The notes under the pieces were generated by a model that saw only the letters and a list, made by a program, of their open reading frames with translations, was not told the DNA's origin and ran no database searches. A program made the position numbers and the translations under genes. DNA of 64,000 nucleotides from Brachypterus glaber (taxonomy: Eukaryota; Arthropoda; Insecta; Coleoptera; Kateretidae): NCBI GenBank assembly GCA_958510825.1, contig OY294049.1:2542001-2606000 (forward strand), read 5' to 3'. This document shows positions 53,201-59,678 of the stretch, in pieces. Numbering within the stretch: position 1 is the first letter of the stretch; every line of letters starts with the position of its first letter.

Positions 53201-54468
53201 CCTAACTGCAAATTGAATGATTACTTTGCTTACCTTTGTAAATTTTCTCAGGACAACAAATAGTATTTAACTGCACAAAAACACTTTATATTTACTGCAA
53301 ATAAAAAATAATTATACTTATCTCCTGATAATATTTGGAGCGAATCTTTGCTGTCAGAAAAATAAGTTGTCATACTAGATGAATTTGTTCTATTTGAAGT
53401 ACCTAGTTACGACAAAATGATTTAAAAAGTACAATTAAATTACTAAGATCTGTACAGTTAGGACTTATTCGTCTAGTAAGGACAATTTTATTTTCAAAAC
53501 ATTGAAAATTTTCCACCACATAGGACAAACATCTTAGGCTAATTTTCAGGACTTGGGTTTTAGATAGGATATTTCTCTTTACTAGGCACATGAGGCTAGT
53601 GTAACGCAATACAATGGTGTGCTTATCTCAAAAAGTTAATTTTTGCAGATAGGACAACTTGCAGAATAGTGTGTTATGGCACAAAATAGCCCTTACCTCC
53701 ATTTCCCTTTCATTTTATTTCATAGTGTTTCTCTATAATTTAATTAATTAGGTAATAAGAAGAAAAAGGTTCCAGAAACTACCCCTGCAAGCAAATTACT
53801 ACCCAATGCCCACCATGGCGCACATCGAAGATTCGAACGCCAGATTATCAGTTGTTACAAGTAGCCCTCTAGGCTGTGCTTCCCTATACTCTGGTCAAAT
53901 TGAAATAATGCTGGACCGAAGATTAAATCAAGACGACAACTTGGGTTTGGGACAAGGTGTCTTGGACAACCATCCCACCAGACATTTATTTAGAATACTC
54001 TTAGAGAAAAAGACTCATTCCTGCCAGTCCACTGCTGATAACCACCCTGCAGGTTTTCCATCTCTATCAACATATATGGCATCTCAAACGTTGCTGAATC
54101 CTTTAGTGAGGATGCTAAGAACTGAAGATGAAGATAGTGTTTCAAAAAATGCATACAGCACGGTTGAAACTGAATTTGGGGTTGATTTTGCTATGCCTAC
54201 ATTCAGAACCAACATATTTATTAAAGGAAAATCGTACATTGGAATGGTTTTACATAGACAGTATCTGGATATTTGTTATTCAGACAGAATTTTATTGCAG
54301 CAGTTCTCACTTAGTCAAGGAACAGTCAACATTAGCAGTATTATTCCCAGTGATAGCAATAGAAAATTACATAGGACTTCCTTGTCGTTCTTACTAATGA
54401 AGAATGAAGTTGATATTAGAGGAAATATACCTATTTGTCCCATGGAGATTCAAGCTTTTGTATTATAG
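32114..54468 (+). CDS. MAN2A1: Golgi alpha-mannosidase II (GH38)
   Basis: Thirteen exons: 32114-32245, 32883-33195, 36150-36408, 38176-38477, 38882-39068, 39536-39898, 40560-40745, 45785-46052, 46444-46610, 47269-47472, 49869-50059, 51847-51980 and 53752-54468. All 12 junctions are GT..AG with matching phases; 1141 codons, 1140 residues, the usual length. It is a type II Golgi protein that removes two mannoses from GlcNAc-Man5-GlcNAc2, committing N-glycans to the complex type. Residues about 6-26 are the membrane anchor, followed by a stalk and the GH38 domain. Expected zinc ligands are His174 and Asp176 (HSHNDPGW), Asp288 (also the nucleophile, SIDPFG) and His563 (FQHHDG); the acid/base is Asp425 (GDDFR). 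The usual His after DPFG is Leu292. The C-terminal beta domains are complete ([21 protein letters not shown]). MAN2A1 and MAN2A2 cannot be separated by eye; insects usually have one such gene. Confidence 0.95.
33360..33900. repeat. Poly-A/T-rich dispersed repeat in mannosidase intron 2
   Basis: After a run of A/T homopolymer blocks it carries AGTTATCGTGGTCACAAATT, GGACCGACAGACAG and ATAAAACGTCCAGAAACGTA (twice, about 60 bp apart). The same series lies at about 26990-27170, and part of it near 29330. It is an abundant dispersed family of unknown class. Confidence 0.5.
33905..34695. repeat. Foldback repeat of the ACAGGGTGT family, with a nested MITE
   Basis: Arms: AGTTTTTTGCCCCAAAC, AATACATAAAAAGGTACTC and GGATTAACCGTTTTCG at the left are mirrored at the right (CGAAAACGGTTAAT, GAGTACCTTTTTATGTATTT, AAAAAACTGATAAGGCCCC). 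The layout matches 11480-12130. A 140-bp MITE (34164-34303) interrupts the centre. Confidence 0.65.
34164..34303. mobile_element. 140-bp MITE with CTAAG target duplication
   Basis: The inverted ends are GCATATCTACAGGCTCGCAT and the mirror of GGCATATCCACTGACTCGC. It is flanked by CTAAG at 34159-34163 and 34304-34308. The related repeat at about 11735 shows the empty site (CCAAAAACTAAGAAAAAAAG), so the insertion and its 5-bp duplication can be read directly. A sibling is at 20131-20262. Confidence 0.8.
34928..35180. repeat. Foldback repeat with TAATAACTCTTCT arms
   Basis: AACGAACTAATAACTCTTCT at the left is mirrored by AGAAGAGTTATTAGTTCGTT at the right, with TCTAGAATA/TATTCTAGA following. The loop contains a GTTACTGGTAATTGTTATTG stretch. 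No coding capacity was recognised. Confidence 0.6.
35450..35580. repeat. GC-richer palindrome in mannosidase intron 2
   Basis: The words CACCTACGCGCATGCG and GAGCTCGGCATTTA are mirrored by TAAATGCCAAGCTTAGGC and GCACGCGCGTAGGT around position 35510, with a wider match AAATATTGTCGATGTGAC / TCACATTGAAAATATTT. It looks like a MITE centre. Confidence 0.5.
36150..36408 (+). CDS. MAN2A1: Alpha-mannosidase II exon 3 (first zinc-binding motif)
   Basis: It starts after GGTTTTTAG with two bases completing the Gly codon from exon 2 and ends at a GTTCGT donor. It carries [20 protein letters not shown], the GH38 signature holding two of the four zinc ligands, and [15 protein letters not shown]. All residues expected for catalysis in this segment are present. 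Confidence 0.92.
36617..36765. repeat. Array of GGGATATCC/GGACATCC words
   Basis: About twelve short palindromic or near-palindromic words (ATATCCCAGGGACATCC, CGGGACGTCCCTGGGATG, TTTCGGGATATCCTTGGG, TGTCCCGGGACA, AGGATATCC) follow each other in 150 bp in intron 3. No protein frame runs through it. Confidence 0.6.
36821..37650. repeat. Dispersed repeat ending in GTCAG microsatellite
   Basis: It opens near AGCATATACCCGTGACTTCG and ends with GGCTGTGCGTTGATTC, four GTCA repeats and CTTATATATAGAGAG. Interior blocks with AATATGAAGAATCTAGATTA are repeated. This layout is typical of retroposed elements with a simple-repeat tail, but I did not identify the family. It contains the 37410-37520 MITE. 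Confidence 0.5.
37410..37520. mobile_element. Short Harbinger-like MITE with TTA duplication
   Basis: GGGAACATTCAAGTATTACG at the left and CTACGTTCCC at the right are inverted ends. TTA flanks both sides (37407-37409 and 37521-37523). It shares interior words with 3001-3235 (ATTCATACACTTCATACC, CAGAGATTTCATAT) and looks like an internally deleted half of that family. A 3-bp TTA duplication is characteristic of PIF/Harbinger. Confidence 0.7.
38176..38477 (+). CDS. MAN2A1: Alpha-mannosidase II exon 4 (nucleophile segment)
   Basis: It encodes [19 protein letters not shown] and [17 protein letters not shown], then [16 protein letters not shown]. Asp288 in SIDPFG is the expected nucleophile and zinc ligand. 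Leu292 (codon CTA) stands where GH38 proteins normally have His (DPFGHS). Frame and splice phases are sound, so this is a substitution rather than an artefact of the model. Confidence 0.92.
38598..38872. mobile_element. Foldback element abutting mannosidase exon 5
   Basis: The arms read GTTTCATCAAGCAAGAGAGT and its mirror ACTCTCTTGCTTGATGAAAC, with AAAAATCGCACAGT / ACTGTGCGATTTTT inside. The right tip GCATTACATATCTTCACGGC recurs at 49538-49557 in intron 10. The exon 5 acceptor (TTTTTTTTTAG, exon from 38882) follows within ten bases. Confidence 0.65.
39091..39132. repeat. 42-bp perfect palindrome in mannosidase intron 5
   Basis: AATTTAAAAAGCAGTTAATT is followed by AT and then its exact complement. 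It sits 22 bases past the exon 5 donor and opens a further inverted-repeat region (to about 39475) with GGAGTCT words in both orientations, so it is probably the tip of an inserted MITE. Confidence 0.7.
40011..40213. mobile_element. MITE with GC-rich centre
   Basis: Ends: TACGTAAAACTTTTCATTAG..ACAAAGGCAAT at the left, mirrored by ATTGCCTTTGTCTAATTGAA..GTTTTACGTA at the right. Next come GCAGTGCTCGGGC / GCCCGAGCACT. The centre is GC-rich and contains the exact palindrome GGCCGTGCACGGCC. It lies in mannosidase intron 6. Confidence 0.72.
40230..40480. repeat. Single-arm copy of the 60.9-61.7 kb foldback family
   Basis: AACTTTTGAACGAGTTGAAA, AGGGGGCATGGG and TGATACATCATTTTAAAGCT recur at 60985-61170 and, inverted, at about 61450. 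Fragments also occur near 10951 and 32440. It is non-coding. Confidence 0.55.
40560..40745 (+). CDS. MAN2A1: Alpha-mannosidase II exon 7 (HHDG motif)
   Basis: It encodes the helical segment [15 protein letters not shown] and [20 protein letters not shown]. His563 is the expected fourth zinc ligand and Asp564 the neighbouring substrate contact. The following intron (40746-45784) is the second largest of the gene because it carries the retrotransposon. Confidence 0.92.
41047..41150. repeat. Inverted repeat at the 3' edge of the retrotransposon
   Basis: CTATTTTCTAATCATCGTACAG is mirrored by CTGTACGATGATTAGGAAAT about 60 bp away. The same right arm occurs at 25580-25610. The retrotransposon appears to end against this repeat. 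Confidence 0.5.
41151..41593 (-). mobile_element. Probable 3' UTR of the non-LTR retrotransposon
   Basis: AT-rich sequence lies between the ORF stop (41594) and the neighbouring inverted repeat. A minus-strand AATAAA (plus TTTATT near 41158) is placed near its end. There is no long poly(A), so the tail type cannot be stated. Confidence 0.45.
41594..44425 (-). mobile_element. Non-LTR retrotransposon ORF2-type endonuclease/reverse transcriptase
   Basis: One uninterrupted frame on the minus strand. It begins [20 protein letters not shown] and contains the apurinic-type endonuclease motifs ([33 protein letters not shown]) over about 220 residues. Then comes the reverse transcriptase: [15 protein letters not shown] with [57 protein letters not shown] (residue about 720 of the 1000-codon ORF) and KYLGLIVD. 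No RNase H is visible. The style is that of the CR1/L2/Jockey side of the LINE tree; the clade is not resolved. It is antisense to the mannosidase gene in intron 7. ORF1 and the normal N-terminus are absent. The open frame suggests a young insertion or one lost from the 5' side only. Confidence 0.85.
44426..44900 (-). pseudogene. Tc1/mariner-like transposase remnant
   Basis: Minus strand. One frame reads [19 protein letters not shown] then [11 protein letters not shown], like the second helix-turn-helix and linker of Tc1 transposases. Past a 30-bp perfect palindrome (44602-44631) another frame reads [20 protein letters not shown] and [20 protein letters not shown], like the C-terminal DDE region (WPxxSPDxNPIExxW) and tail. 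The catalytic middle is missing, so it is an internally deleted relic. Its tail runs in frame into the LINE-type ORF at 44425. Confidence 0.55.
44901..45784. other. Rest of mannosidase intron 7
   Basis: No exon or intact ORF. It includes GACGTTTCCTGTCAAG / TTTTTGACAGAAAACGTC inverted words (about 45345-45390) and a GGGTTCTTTTAAGTATTACA block near 45465 resembling one end of the GGGAAC MITE family. A T-rich tract precedes the exon 8 acceptor. Confidence 0.4.
47837..48613. mobile_element. MITE with ATACCCAGGTAGCAA ends
   Basis: ATACCCAGGTAGCAA at 47837 is mirrored by TTGCTACCTGGGTAT ending at 48613. Inside, AACATGACATTCACGTGAAA occurs twice (about 47855 and 48381) and TGTGACATG/GTGATGTTA words recur throughout. 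It lies in mannosidase intron 10, inside another AT-rich repeat. Confidence 0.7.
48587..49020. repeat. 217-bp tandem duplication
   Basis: Copy 1 (48587-48803) and copy 2 (48804-49020) read identically as far as I can check by eye, including TTGCTACCTGGGTATTGTAA and CCCCTTTTAAGGGG. The unit contains the right tip of the preceding MITE, so the duplication came after that insertion, or it is an assembly artefact. Confidence 0.8.
51558..51743. mobile_element. Foldback MITE with GATACTAGGTTAGGTA ends
   Basis: TGATACTAGGTTAGGTACTG at the left is mirrored by GATACCTAACCTAGTATC at the right. Inner arms share ATTAATCCCAAT / ATTGGGATTAAT and AAATGCAAC / GTTGCATTT. It lies in intron 11, 100 bp from exon 12. 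Confidence 0.7.
53115..53670. repeat. AGGACAA-rich repeat in mannosidase intron 12
   Basis: The word AGGACAA, or its complement TTGTCCT or close variants, occurs about eight times. The outer copies (GATAGGACAGTTAGTCCT near 53150, GCAGATAGGACAACTTG near 53645) suggest a degenerate inverted repeat. Confidence 0.45.
53752..54468 (+). CDS. MAN2A1: Alpha-mannosidase II exon 13 (C-terminal beta domain)
   Basis: The exon begins after TTAATTAATTAG and encodes 238 residues to the TAG stop. It contains [54 protein letters not shown] and CPMEIQAF near the end, the conserved C-terminal block of the family. The overlapping ORF at 54128-54397 is a shadow. Confidence 0.93.
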   Translation, partial: VIRRKRFQKLPLQANYYPMPTMAHIEDSNARLSVVTSSPLGCASLYSGQIEIMLDRRLNQDDNLGLGQGVLDNHPTRHLFRILLEKKTHSCQSTADNHPAGFPSLSTYMASQTLLNPLVRMLRTEDEDSVSKNAYSTVETEFGVDFAMPTFRTNIFIKGKSYIGMVLHRQYLDICYSDRILLQQFSLSQGTVNISSIIPSDSNRKLHRTSLSFLLMKNEVDIRGNIPICPMEIQAFVL

Positions 54469-54575
54469 ACTTTGATAACTTATTTATAAATTTTATATCT
54501 TTATTTAAAAGTATTTTCTGTGTCATACTATTAATGTATAGTATACCCTAAGTAACACAGTAGCTATAAAGTATC

Positions 54576-54643
54576 TCTTAGCGCTCTTTCGCAGCAAAAT
54601 AACAGCCATATGGATGTAATTTTGCTGCGAAAGAGCGATAAGA
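54576..54643. repeat. Hairpin about 110 bp past the mannosidase stop
   Basis: CGCTCTTTCGCAGCAAAAT and its exact complement form a 19-bp perfect stem, extended to 25 bp with one mismatch, around an 18-base loop (54601-54618). Outer arms ATTAATGTATA / TATACATTAAT extend the fold. It may be in the 3' UTR. It could be a MITE core or an RNA hairpin. Confidence 0.65.
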
Positions 54644-54899
54644 CATAATTTATATCTACTTTATATATACATTAATAATATAACAAAGAAAATTGCTTAA
54701 ACTTGGCGTATGGTCAATGAAATTCGAATATGTTATACATCTTGTTACCATAAACAATTTCCTTTTAAGGCAAATATTAATCCTATGGCTAAATTTTAAG
54801 TTATTTTCATTTAAAAAAAGAAAAAACTATAATTTTAAGCAAAACTTGTGTAGCTGTACAATTTTGAAAGCTGACAAGTAAAATACATGGAACAACATA

Positions 54900-55160
54900 A
54901 TATACAGGGCATCCCAGAACTCGCGACCATCCTTGAAGGAATACATATTATATCAAAAAATATGAAAAAAAGGCATATAAACATAGGCCGCAAATCGGTC
55001 CTAATGTACTTACGGCCTATTTAATGTAGGTCTCCAAAAAAGCGCTAATAAAATAATTTAACACAGCAGGGCGAATGCACATTAAAAACTAAGAAAAAAT
55101 GTTTTTTACACCCTGGCCCAAAAATAAAATAGTAACACTTTTCAGGGGCATGTCCTGCAT
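54900..55160. repeat. Partial ACAGGG dispersed repeat
   Basis: It begins TATACAGGGCATCCCAGAAC and continues with AGGCATATAAACATAGGCCG and GCAAATCGGTCCTAATG. It corresponds to the family at 10658, 14690 and 28380. Confidence 0.5.
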
Positions 55161-55910
55161 TTTTTTTTAATTTTTTTTTCCCGGAAATAGTTGTTTTTAC
55201 ACTATGAATAGCTTTTTCATGTATTTTTATTTAATTTAATGTGCGGCAGTGTACTACTAACAGTTAAAATACACATTATTAATATATTTAAATTCAAGTA
55301 CATTAAGACATTGATTGTTACTAACTAAAAAAAATACAATTATGACACAATTTGTTAAGAACCCATTTACAAGTTTACAAGAGATCACAAATAAAGAGTC
55401 ATTGAATGGTTTAGGGTCACTTGCACCAATTTTTGGGCTGGGATTATCTCACCTAAACCGAGTTTAAGTTAAAAATGCTGCGTTCTGATTGGTCGGCCGT
55501 CAATTTAATCCAAGTTAAACCATCTTTGGTGCAAATGGCCCTTAGAATTAGATGAAACCGGACGAAACGTTTATAAAGTAAATACCATGTTTTGTTAGCT
55601 TCACATTGTAACTGATAAATATAAAATTGATAAGTTTTGGTTAAAATTCGTATTTATACTATGCAAATAACTGAAAATTTATTTGTTCAAAGTAGTAAGA
55701 TCTCTAACATCAAATTTCATGAAAGTTTTAGGTACACCAATTTTAAGCTTTTTTCTGCATCATCCTTTCTGGTAAAAACTTTTAACCTTGGATCGGTCAC
55801 GTCGCTTCGGTCAAAAAGACAACCTGCGACCGATCCCGGGTTGAATTATTTGACCCAAGATGACTGCATCTTGACCTGAGATTACAAAATTTTACCAGTA
55901 ATACTCATAA

Positions 55911-57065
55911 GGGGTCGTCCATAAAATACGTCACACCTTGGTCGAGTGTGACGTCACACCAAAAATTTTATTGACCTACTCAAAATTAATTTCTGCACAA
56001 AGTGCTACAGAATTACTATAATAAAGAGTATGACGAATGACGACAACTCAGATGATGAAGATGCCATATCATTGGAAAATGAAGAAGTGGATACCCACTG
56101 CATTCCTGACTTTGAAGAGTCTGACAAAGCTGAGGGGATGCCAGTGATTTTACATCCAAAAATGGGTTGATTTACCCTGGACGAAGATAGATTAAAAATA
56201 TGAGATTGGAGTGGAGAAAATTTTGATCACAAATTTTTTAAAATATTATAAATTCTTTGTGATAATATAAATATGTATATTTAAGGGATCTTTCTACCTT
56301 TTTTTTATATAGAAAGAAAAACGATATCATTGTGAAATTCTGTGGGTATGTTTATTTACATTCAAAAAATATAAAAAAATTGATCTTTAGTTCCATTTTT
56401 TGGCAATAATTTTGTTTGAAAAAAAAACATAAAAAACGGTGGTCACCATGATTCCGGCCGTTTGGATCGACTGAAAAAAAAACGAGATATTTTTAGTATT
56501 GCAGTCGCTATAGCCCAAACTACAAGAAAATCTTTTGGCCAAAAAATATCAAAATGGCGGACGTTTTTTTTTAAAAAATTTTTGAAAAATGTCCGCCACT
56601 TTGTTATTTTTTGGCCAAAAATTTTTAATCTAGTTCGGGCTATAGCGACTTCAATACTGAATAATATCCCGTTTTTTTTTTCAGTCGATCCAAACGGCCG
56701 GAATCATGACAACCGACGTTTTTTTTGTGTTTTTTTTTTCAAAAGAAAAAAAATTATGACCAAGAAATGACACTTTAAAAATCAATTTATTTTTTTATTT
56801 TTTGAATATAAATAAACATACAAAATTTCACGTATCTTTTTTCTTTCTATATAAAAAATATTTTTAAAGTTGGAAGGCAGCAAAACCCCGTAAATTAGAC
56901 GTGTTACTACAAATTCAATAAAATATTTTAAAAAATCGATTTTTTTTAGTAAAATTAGAGTGTGACGTCACATAGGGGGGGGCAATACTTTGTGACAATG
57001 TGTGAGATGGGGGAGGGGGGGTCTAAAATCACCTAAAAAGTGTTACGTATTTTATGGACGACCCC
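55911..57065. mobile_element. 1155-bp Harbinger-like foldback with TAA duplication
   Basis: Ends are GGGGTCGTCCATAAAATACG and the mirrored CGTATTTTATGGACGACCCC, flanked by TAA (55908-55910 and 57066-57068). GTGTGACGTCACA occurs inside both arms. The inner 300 bp is a second, very strong palindrome (CCGGCCGTTTGGATCGACTG and complement, with AAAATGGCGGAC / GTCCGCCACTTT near the centre at about 56585). Between them on the left is a short acidic ORF, 56030-56170. The 3-bp TAA duplication fits PIF/Harbinger. Confidence 0.75.
56030..56170 (+). CDS. Short acidic ORF inside the foldback element
   Basis: 46 codons plus TGA, starting ATGACG. The product is acidic (MTNDDNSDDEDAISLENEE, then HCIPDFEESDKAEG). 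Its composition differs sharply from the surrounding AT-rich repeat. It could be the N-terminal remnant of a transposase-type protein, a captured host exon, or chance. No family was recognised. Confidence 0.3.
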   Translation: MTNDDNSDDEDAISLENEEVDTHCIPDFEESDKAEGMPVILHPKMG

Positions 57066-57068
57066 TAA

Positions 57069-58904
57069 AGCATGTATTCCAAAATAAAATAATAGTATCC
57101 TATTTAGTCGTAGATAAAAATATAAATTGTTTGAAAATGGTAATTTGTGTCAAACACCTTGTTCAGTGTTGTTTGAGTTATCTTTGCACTAAACTTAGTT
57201 TAGTAAACTAGCCAAGGGGTTTGATACAGACTTAATTTTTCAATTACTATTCTTGGTGTCATTTCATATAAAAATTAAAAAATAGTTTTTATATATTTTT
57301 TACATTTTATATTTTTCTGTACCGAAAGGTTTTATTTGTGCATTTTATTATGTTTATAGACGGGGTTATTTAGAAATAGGTACGGAAATTTTAAGGGGTG
57401 ATTCTTCATTAAAAATATGAAAAAAGTTCTTACTACGACCGTCCGAATGGTACATCTAAGTAGTTTTTATTTAATATCTCTGGAACCTATGAAGCATATT
57501 ATTTTTTATTTTTTGTTGTTTAGTGTTAATGTAAACCATATCGTTTATTTAATAAACTATAATTGGTGTTATTTGCTCATGCCCTCAAGATATGCAGTAA
57601 TTTTTTATGTTGGGGTCAAGAATGGCACCACGTCACCAGTTAAGGGTTAACTCATTAGCGCCCAGTACTTTTTTTCATTTTTTTTTGTATAAAATCAGTA
57701 TAATGCCACGTGGTATTAATAAGCGTTTATGTTTTAACTGGGATGATTTCTGTGTGACTTTTGGTTAACCCACTAGCGCCAAGAACTTTTTTCTGATTTT
57801 TATTTTATTTTTTGTATGAAATCAATTGCGATTTCTCCCGTTAGATTAGACAGGGACAAAAGTTCTACACTCCCACTTCCACCCAACCAAACAAATTCTG
57901 TATTTGTTCTTCGTTGAACAAATACAATATTTACTTGGCCGGGCGAAAAGTGTAAATATATTACTTTTATTAAAGAAATTACTGGCGCCATCTAAATTTC
58001 AGTAGAATTATCTTATTTTACAGATTCACATTAGCTATGTTCGTTCGTGCCGCTCACTGCTACACTTTCTGGCCCATCAAATAAATACTGTATTTGTTGT
58101 ATGAAAAACAAATACAGTATTTATTTGGTTGGCTGGAAAGTGTAGCACAAATAAGATAGAGATAGGGTAGACGTCTTTTGTTTCATAATTCTAGTTGTAA
58201 AGAGCTCCATTCATACCATATATAACCTTATATATGGTATACCACTTGGTATCATTGAACTATAATATAGGCTATCATTTTATGTAACTTTTATTTGGTA
58301 ATTTTAACCAGGGACATGCAAAATGGCGGGGAGCGATGTCAATTTTTTGCCTAAAACTTTTTCATCTAGATTTTTTTGACATTTTATCAATGACATAATA
58401 TGTTATAATCATATTATGATTAATTAACGATATGTACATGAAAAATGTATTCTGTAACACCATGGTGGCCCTCCCAAGCAACAAAGCAGGTAAAAAAGGG
58501 GACAAAAAGCCTAATTATCAATTAATAGTTAAACTTACACCCCTTAAAATTTCCGAATAACCCTGTAAAAGATGTGGATGTATCTAACATAGCTTTGTAC
58601 AAAGCGACGCTTTGATAGCGTTATATATATTTTTTGAGCGTTAGATATCAAACATAAAATTATTTTTGTTTTGTTTTATATATTCCCCCTTTTTGCACAT
58701 ACTGTTACATTAGGTACTTGATAAACACTATTCATGGAGATACTTTTAATAAACATATTACTTAAATCTTTGTCTTTTCTTGTGCTAAAGTTTTTATTTT
58801 ATGTTCAAATTGTCATGTCAAAGAAAAGCAAACAGTAATTCAGCTGATCCAATTGGCCAATGACACTAAATTAATTTATTTTATATAATTTTTAGTAAAA
58901 AGTA
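57069..58904. other. Intergenic region upstream of MetAP1D
   Basis: No exon is seen. It includes two related AACYCAYTAGCGCCMAGWACTT blocks (about 57650 and 57768) and a hairpin MITE at about 58048-58146 (GCTACACTTTCTGGCC, AAATACTGTATTTGTT and mirror). A fragment of the CCAGGGACATGCAAAATG repeat is near 58310. Confidence 0.4.
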
Positions 58905-59395
58905 AAATCGACTCCCCTGATTCCAAATCCAAAGTTATTTTCGAGTTTGGACTTTTTTTGGTACGTTGGCAATTGGTCGGGAAAGTATTGGCAAACGATA
59001 ATCGATTGCCAATGTTGGCAATACGTTGGGCCGACGTAGGCAAAAGGTAATTTTAAATGAATATTGGTTGCCAATGTTAAACTTACATTGGTCCAACGTT
59101 GGCTATCGATCGTCGATTGCCATCATACTTATTACCACTGTAACATTTATTTAGTCAGGGTTTGGACAGTCACCATTGACTTATGATCATCATATGCCAA
59201 TATTAAACCAATTTCGGGCCAATATTAGCAATCGATGATCGTTTGCCAATGTTTTGCCGCTTTTCGGCCACGGTACCAATTACCGCTAAAAAGCCAACTA
59301 TCAGATTTTAGTATGTTGGCCAATGGTCGGCCCAAAATCGACAATCGATGATCGCTGGTCAATTTTTTGCCACTCTCTGCCTAGTCAGCCTAAGG
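58905..59395. repeat. TTGGC/GCCAA-rich repeat with ATCGATGATCG words
   Basis: More than twelve TTGGC or GCCAA pentamers occur, many inside longer words (AATCGATTGCCAATGTTGGC, CCAACGTTGGC, GCAATCGATGATCG, TTTGCCAATG). The element has no coding frame. A related stretch is near 60385-60420 (CCCAACAATGTTGG, GTTGGGCCAACATG). Confidence 0.55.
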
Positions 59396-59498
59396 ACACT
59401 AAATCTGTAAACTCTAGAATCTAGTGTCTATTGAAAAAAAGAGTTTTTTAAAATTCTAATTTTTTCATGCCCGCGGTAACGGCTACTTCGATCCGTGT

Positions 59499-59511
59499 TG
59501 ATGAGTCATCA
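59499..59511. promoter_or_regulatory. AP-1-like palindrome upstream of MetAP1D
   Basis: TGATGAGTCATCA is a 13-base perfect palindrome around TGASTCA, the core recognised by bZIP dimers such as Jun/Fos or Nrf/CncC. It lies 112 bp before the MetAP1D start codon. Function is not shown. Confidence 0.35.
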
Positions 59512-59622
59512 ATGATGATGTATATTTGGTACGTTTGAACTACTGAATATTCGTCATGATCATTTTCCATAATTTTGACGACATAAAAATCTTTAAAAAA
59601 TGAGGTTATGTAATTTAAGAAA

Positions 59623-59678
59623 ATGATAAATAAACTTTGTCAAGCAAGTTTTATAAGGTCTTTCTGGAAGAGAAGCCC
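59623..59678 (+). CDS. MAP1D: MetAP1D exon 1 (mitochondrial presequence)
   Basis: This 56-base exon starts at ATG and ends at a GTAAGT donor with two bases (CC) that are completed by the first A of exon 2 to give Pro. It encodes an amphipathic, arginine/lysine-rich leader. It is too short to show up as a long ORF. The next acceptor TTTTTTTTGTAG is only 60 bases away. Confidence 0.8.

Noticed and set aside
54128..54397. 89-codon ORF inside mannosidase exon 13
   Set aside because: Out-of-frame shadow of the conserved C-terminal coding exon.
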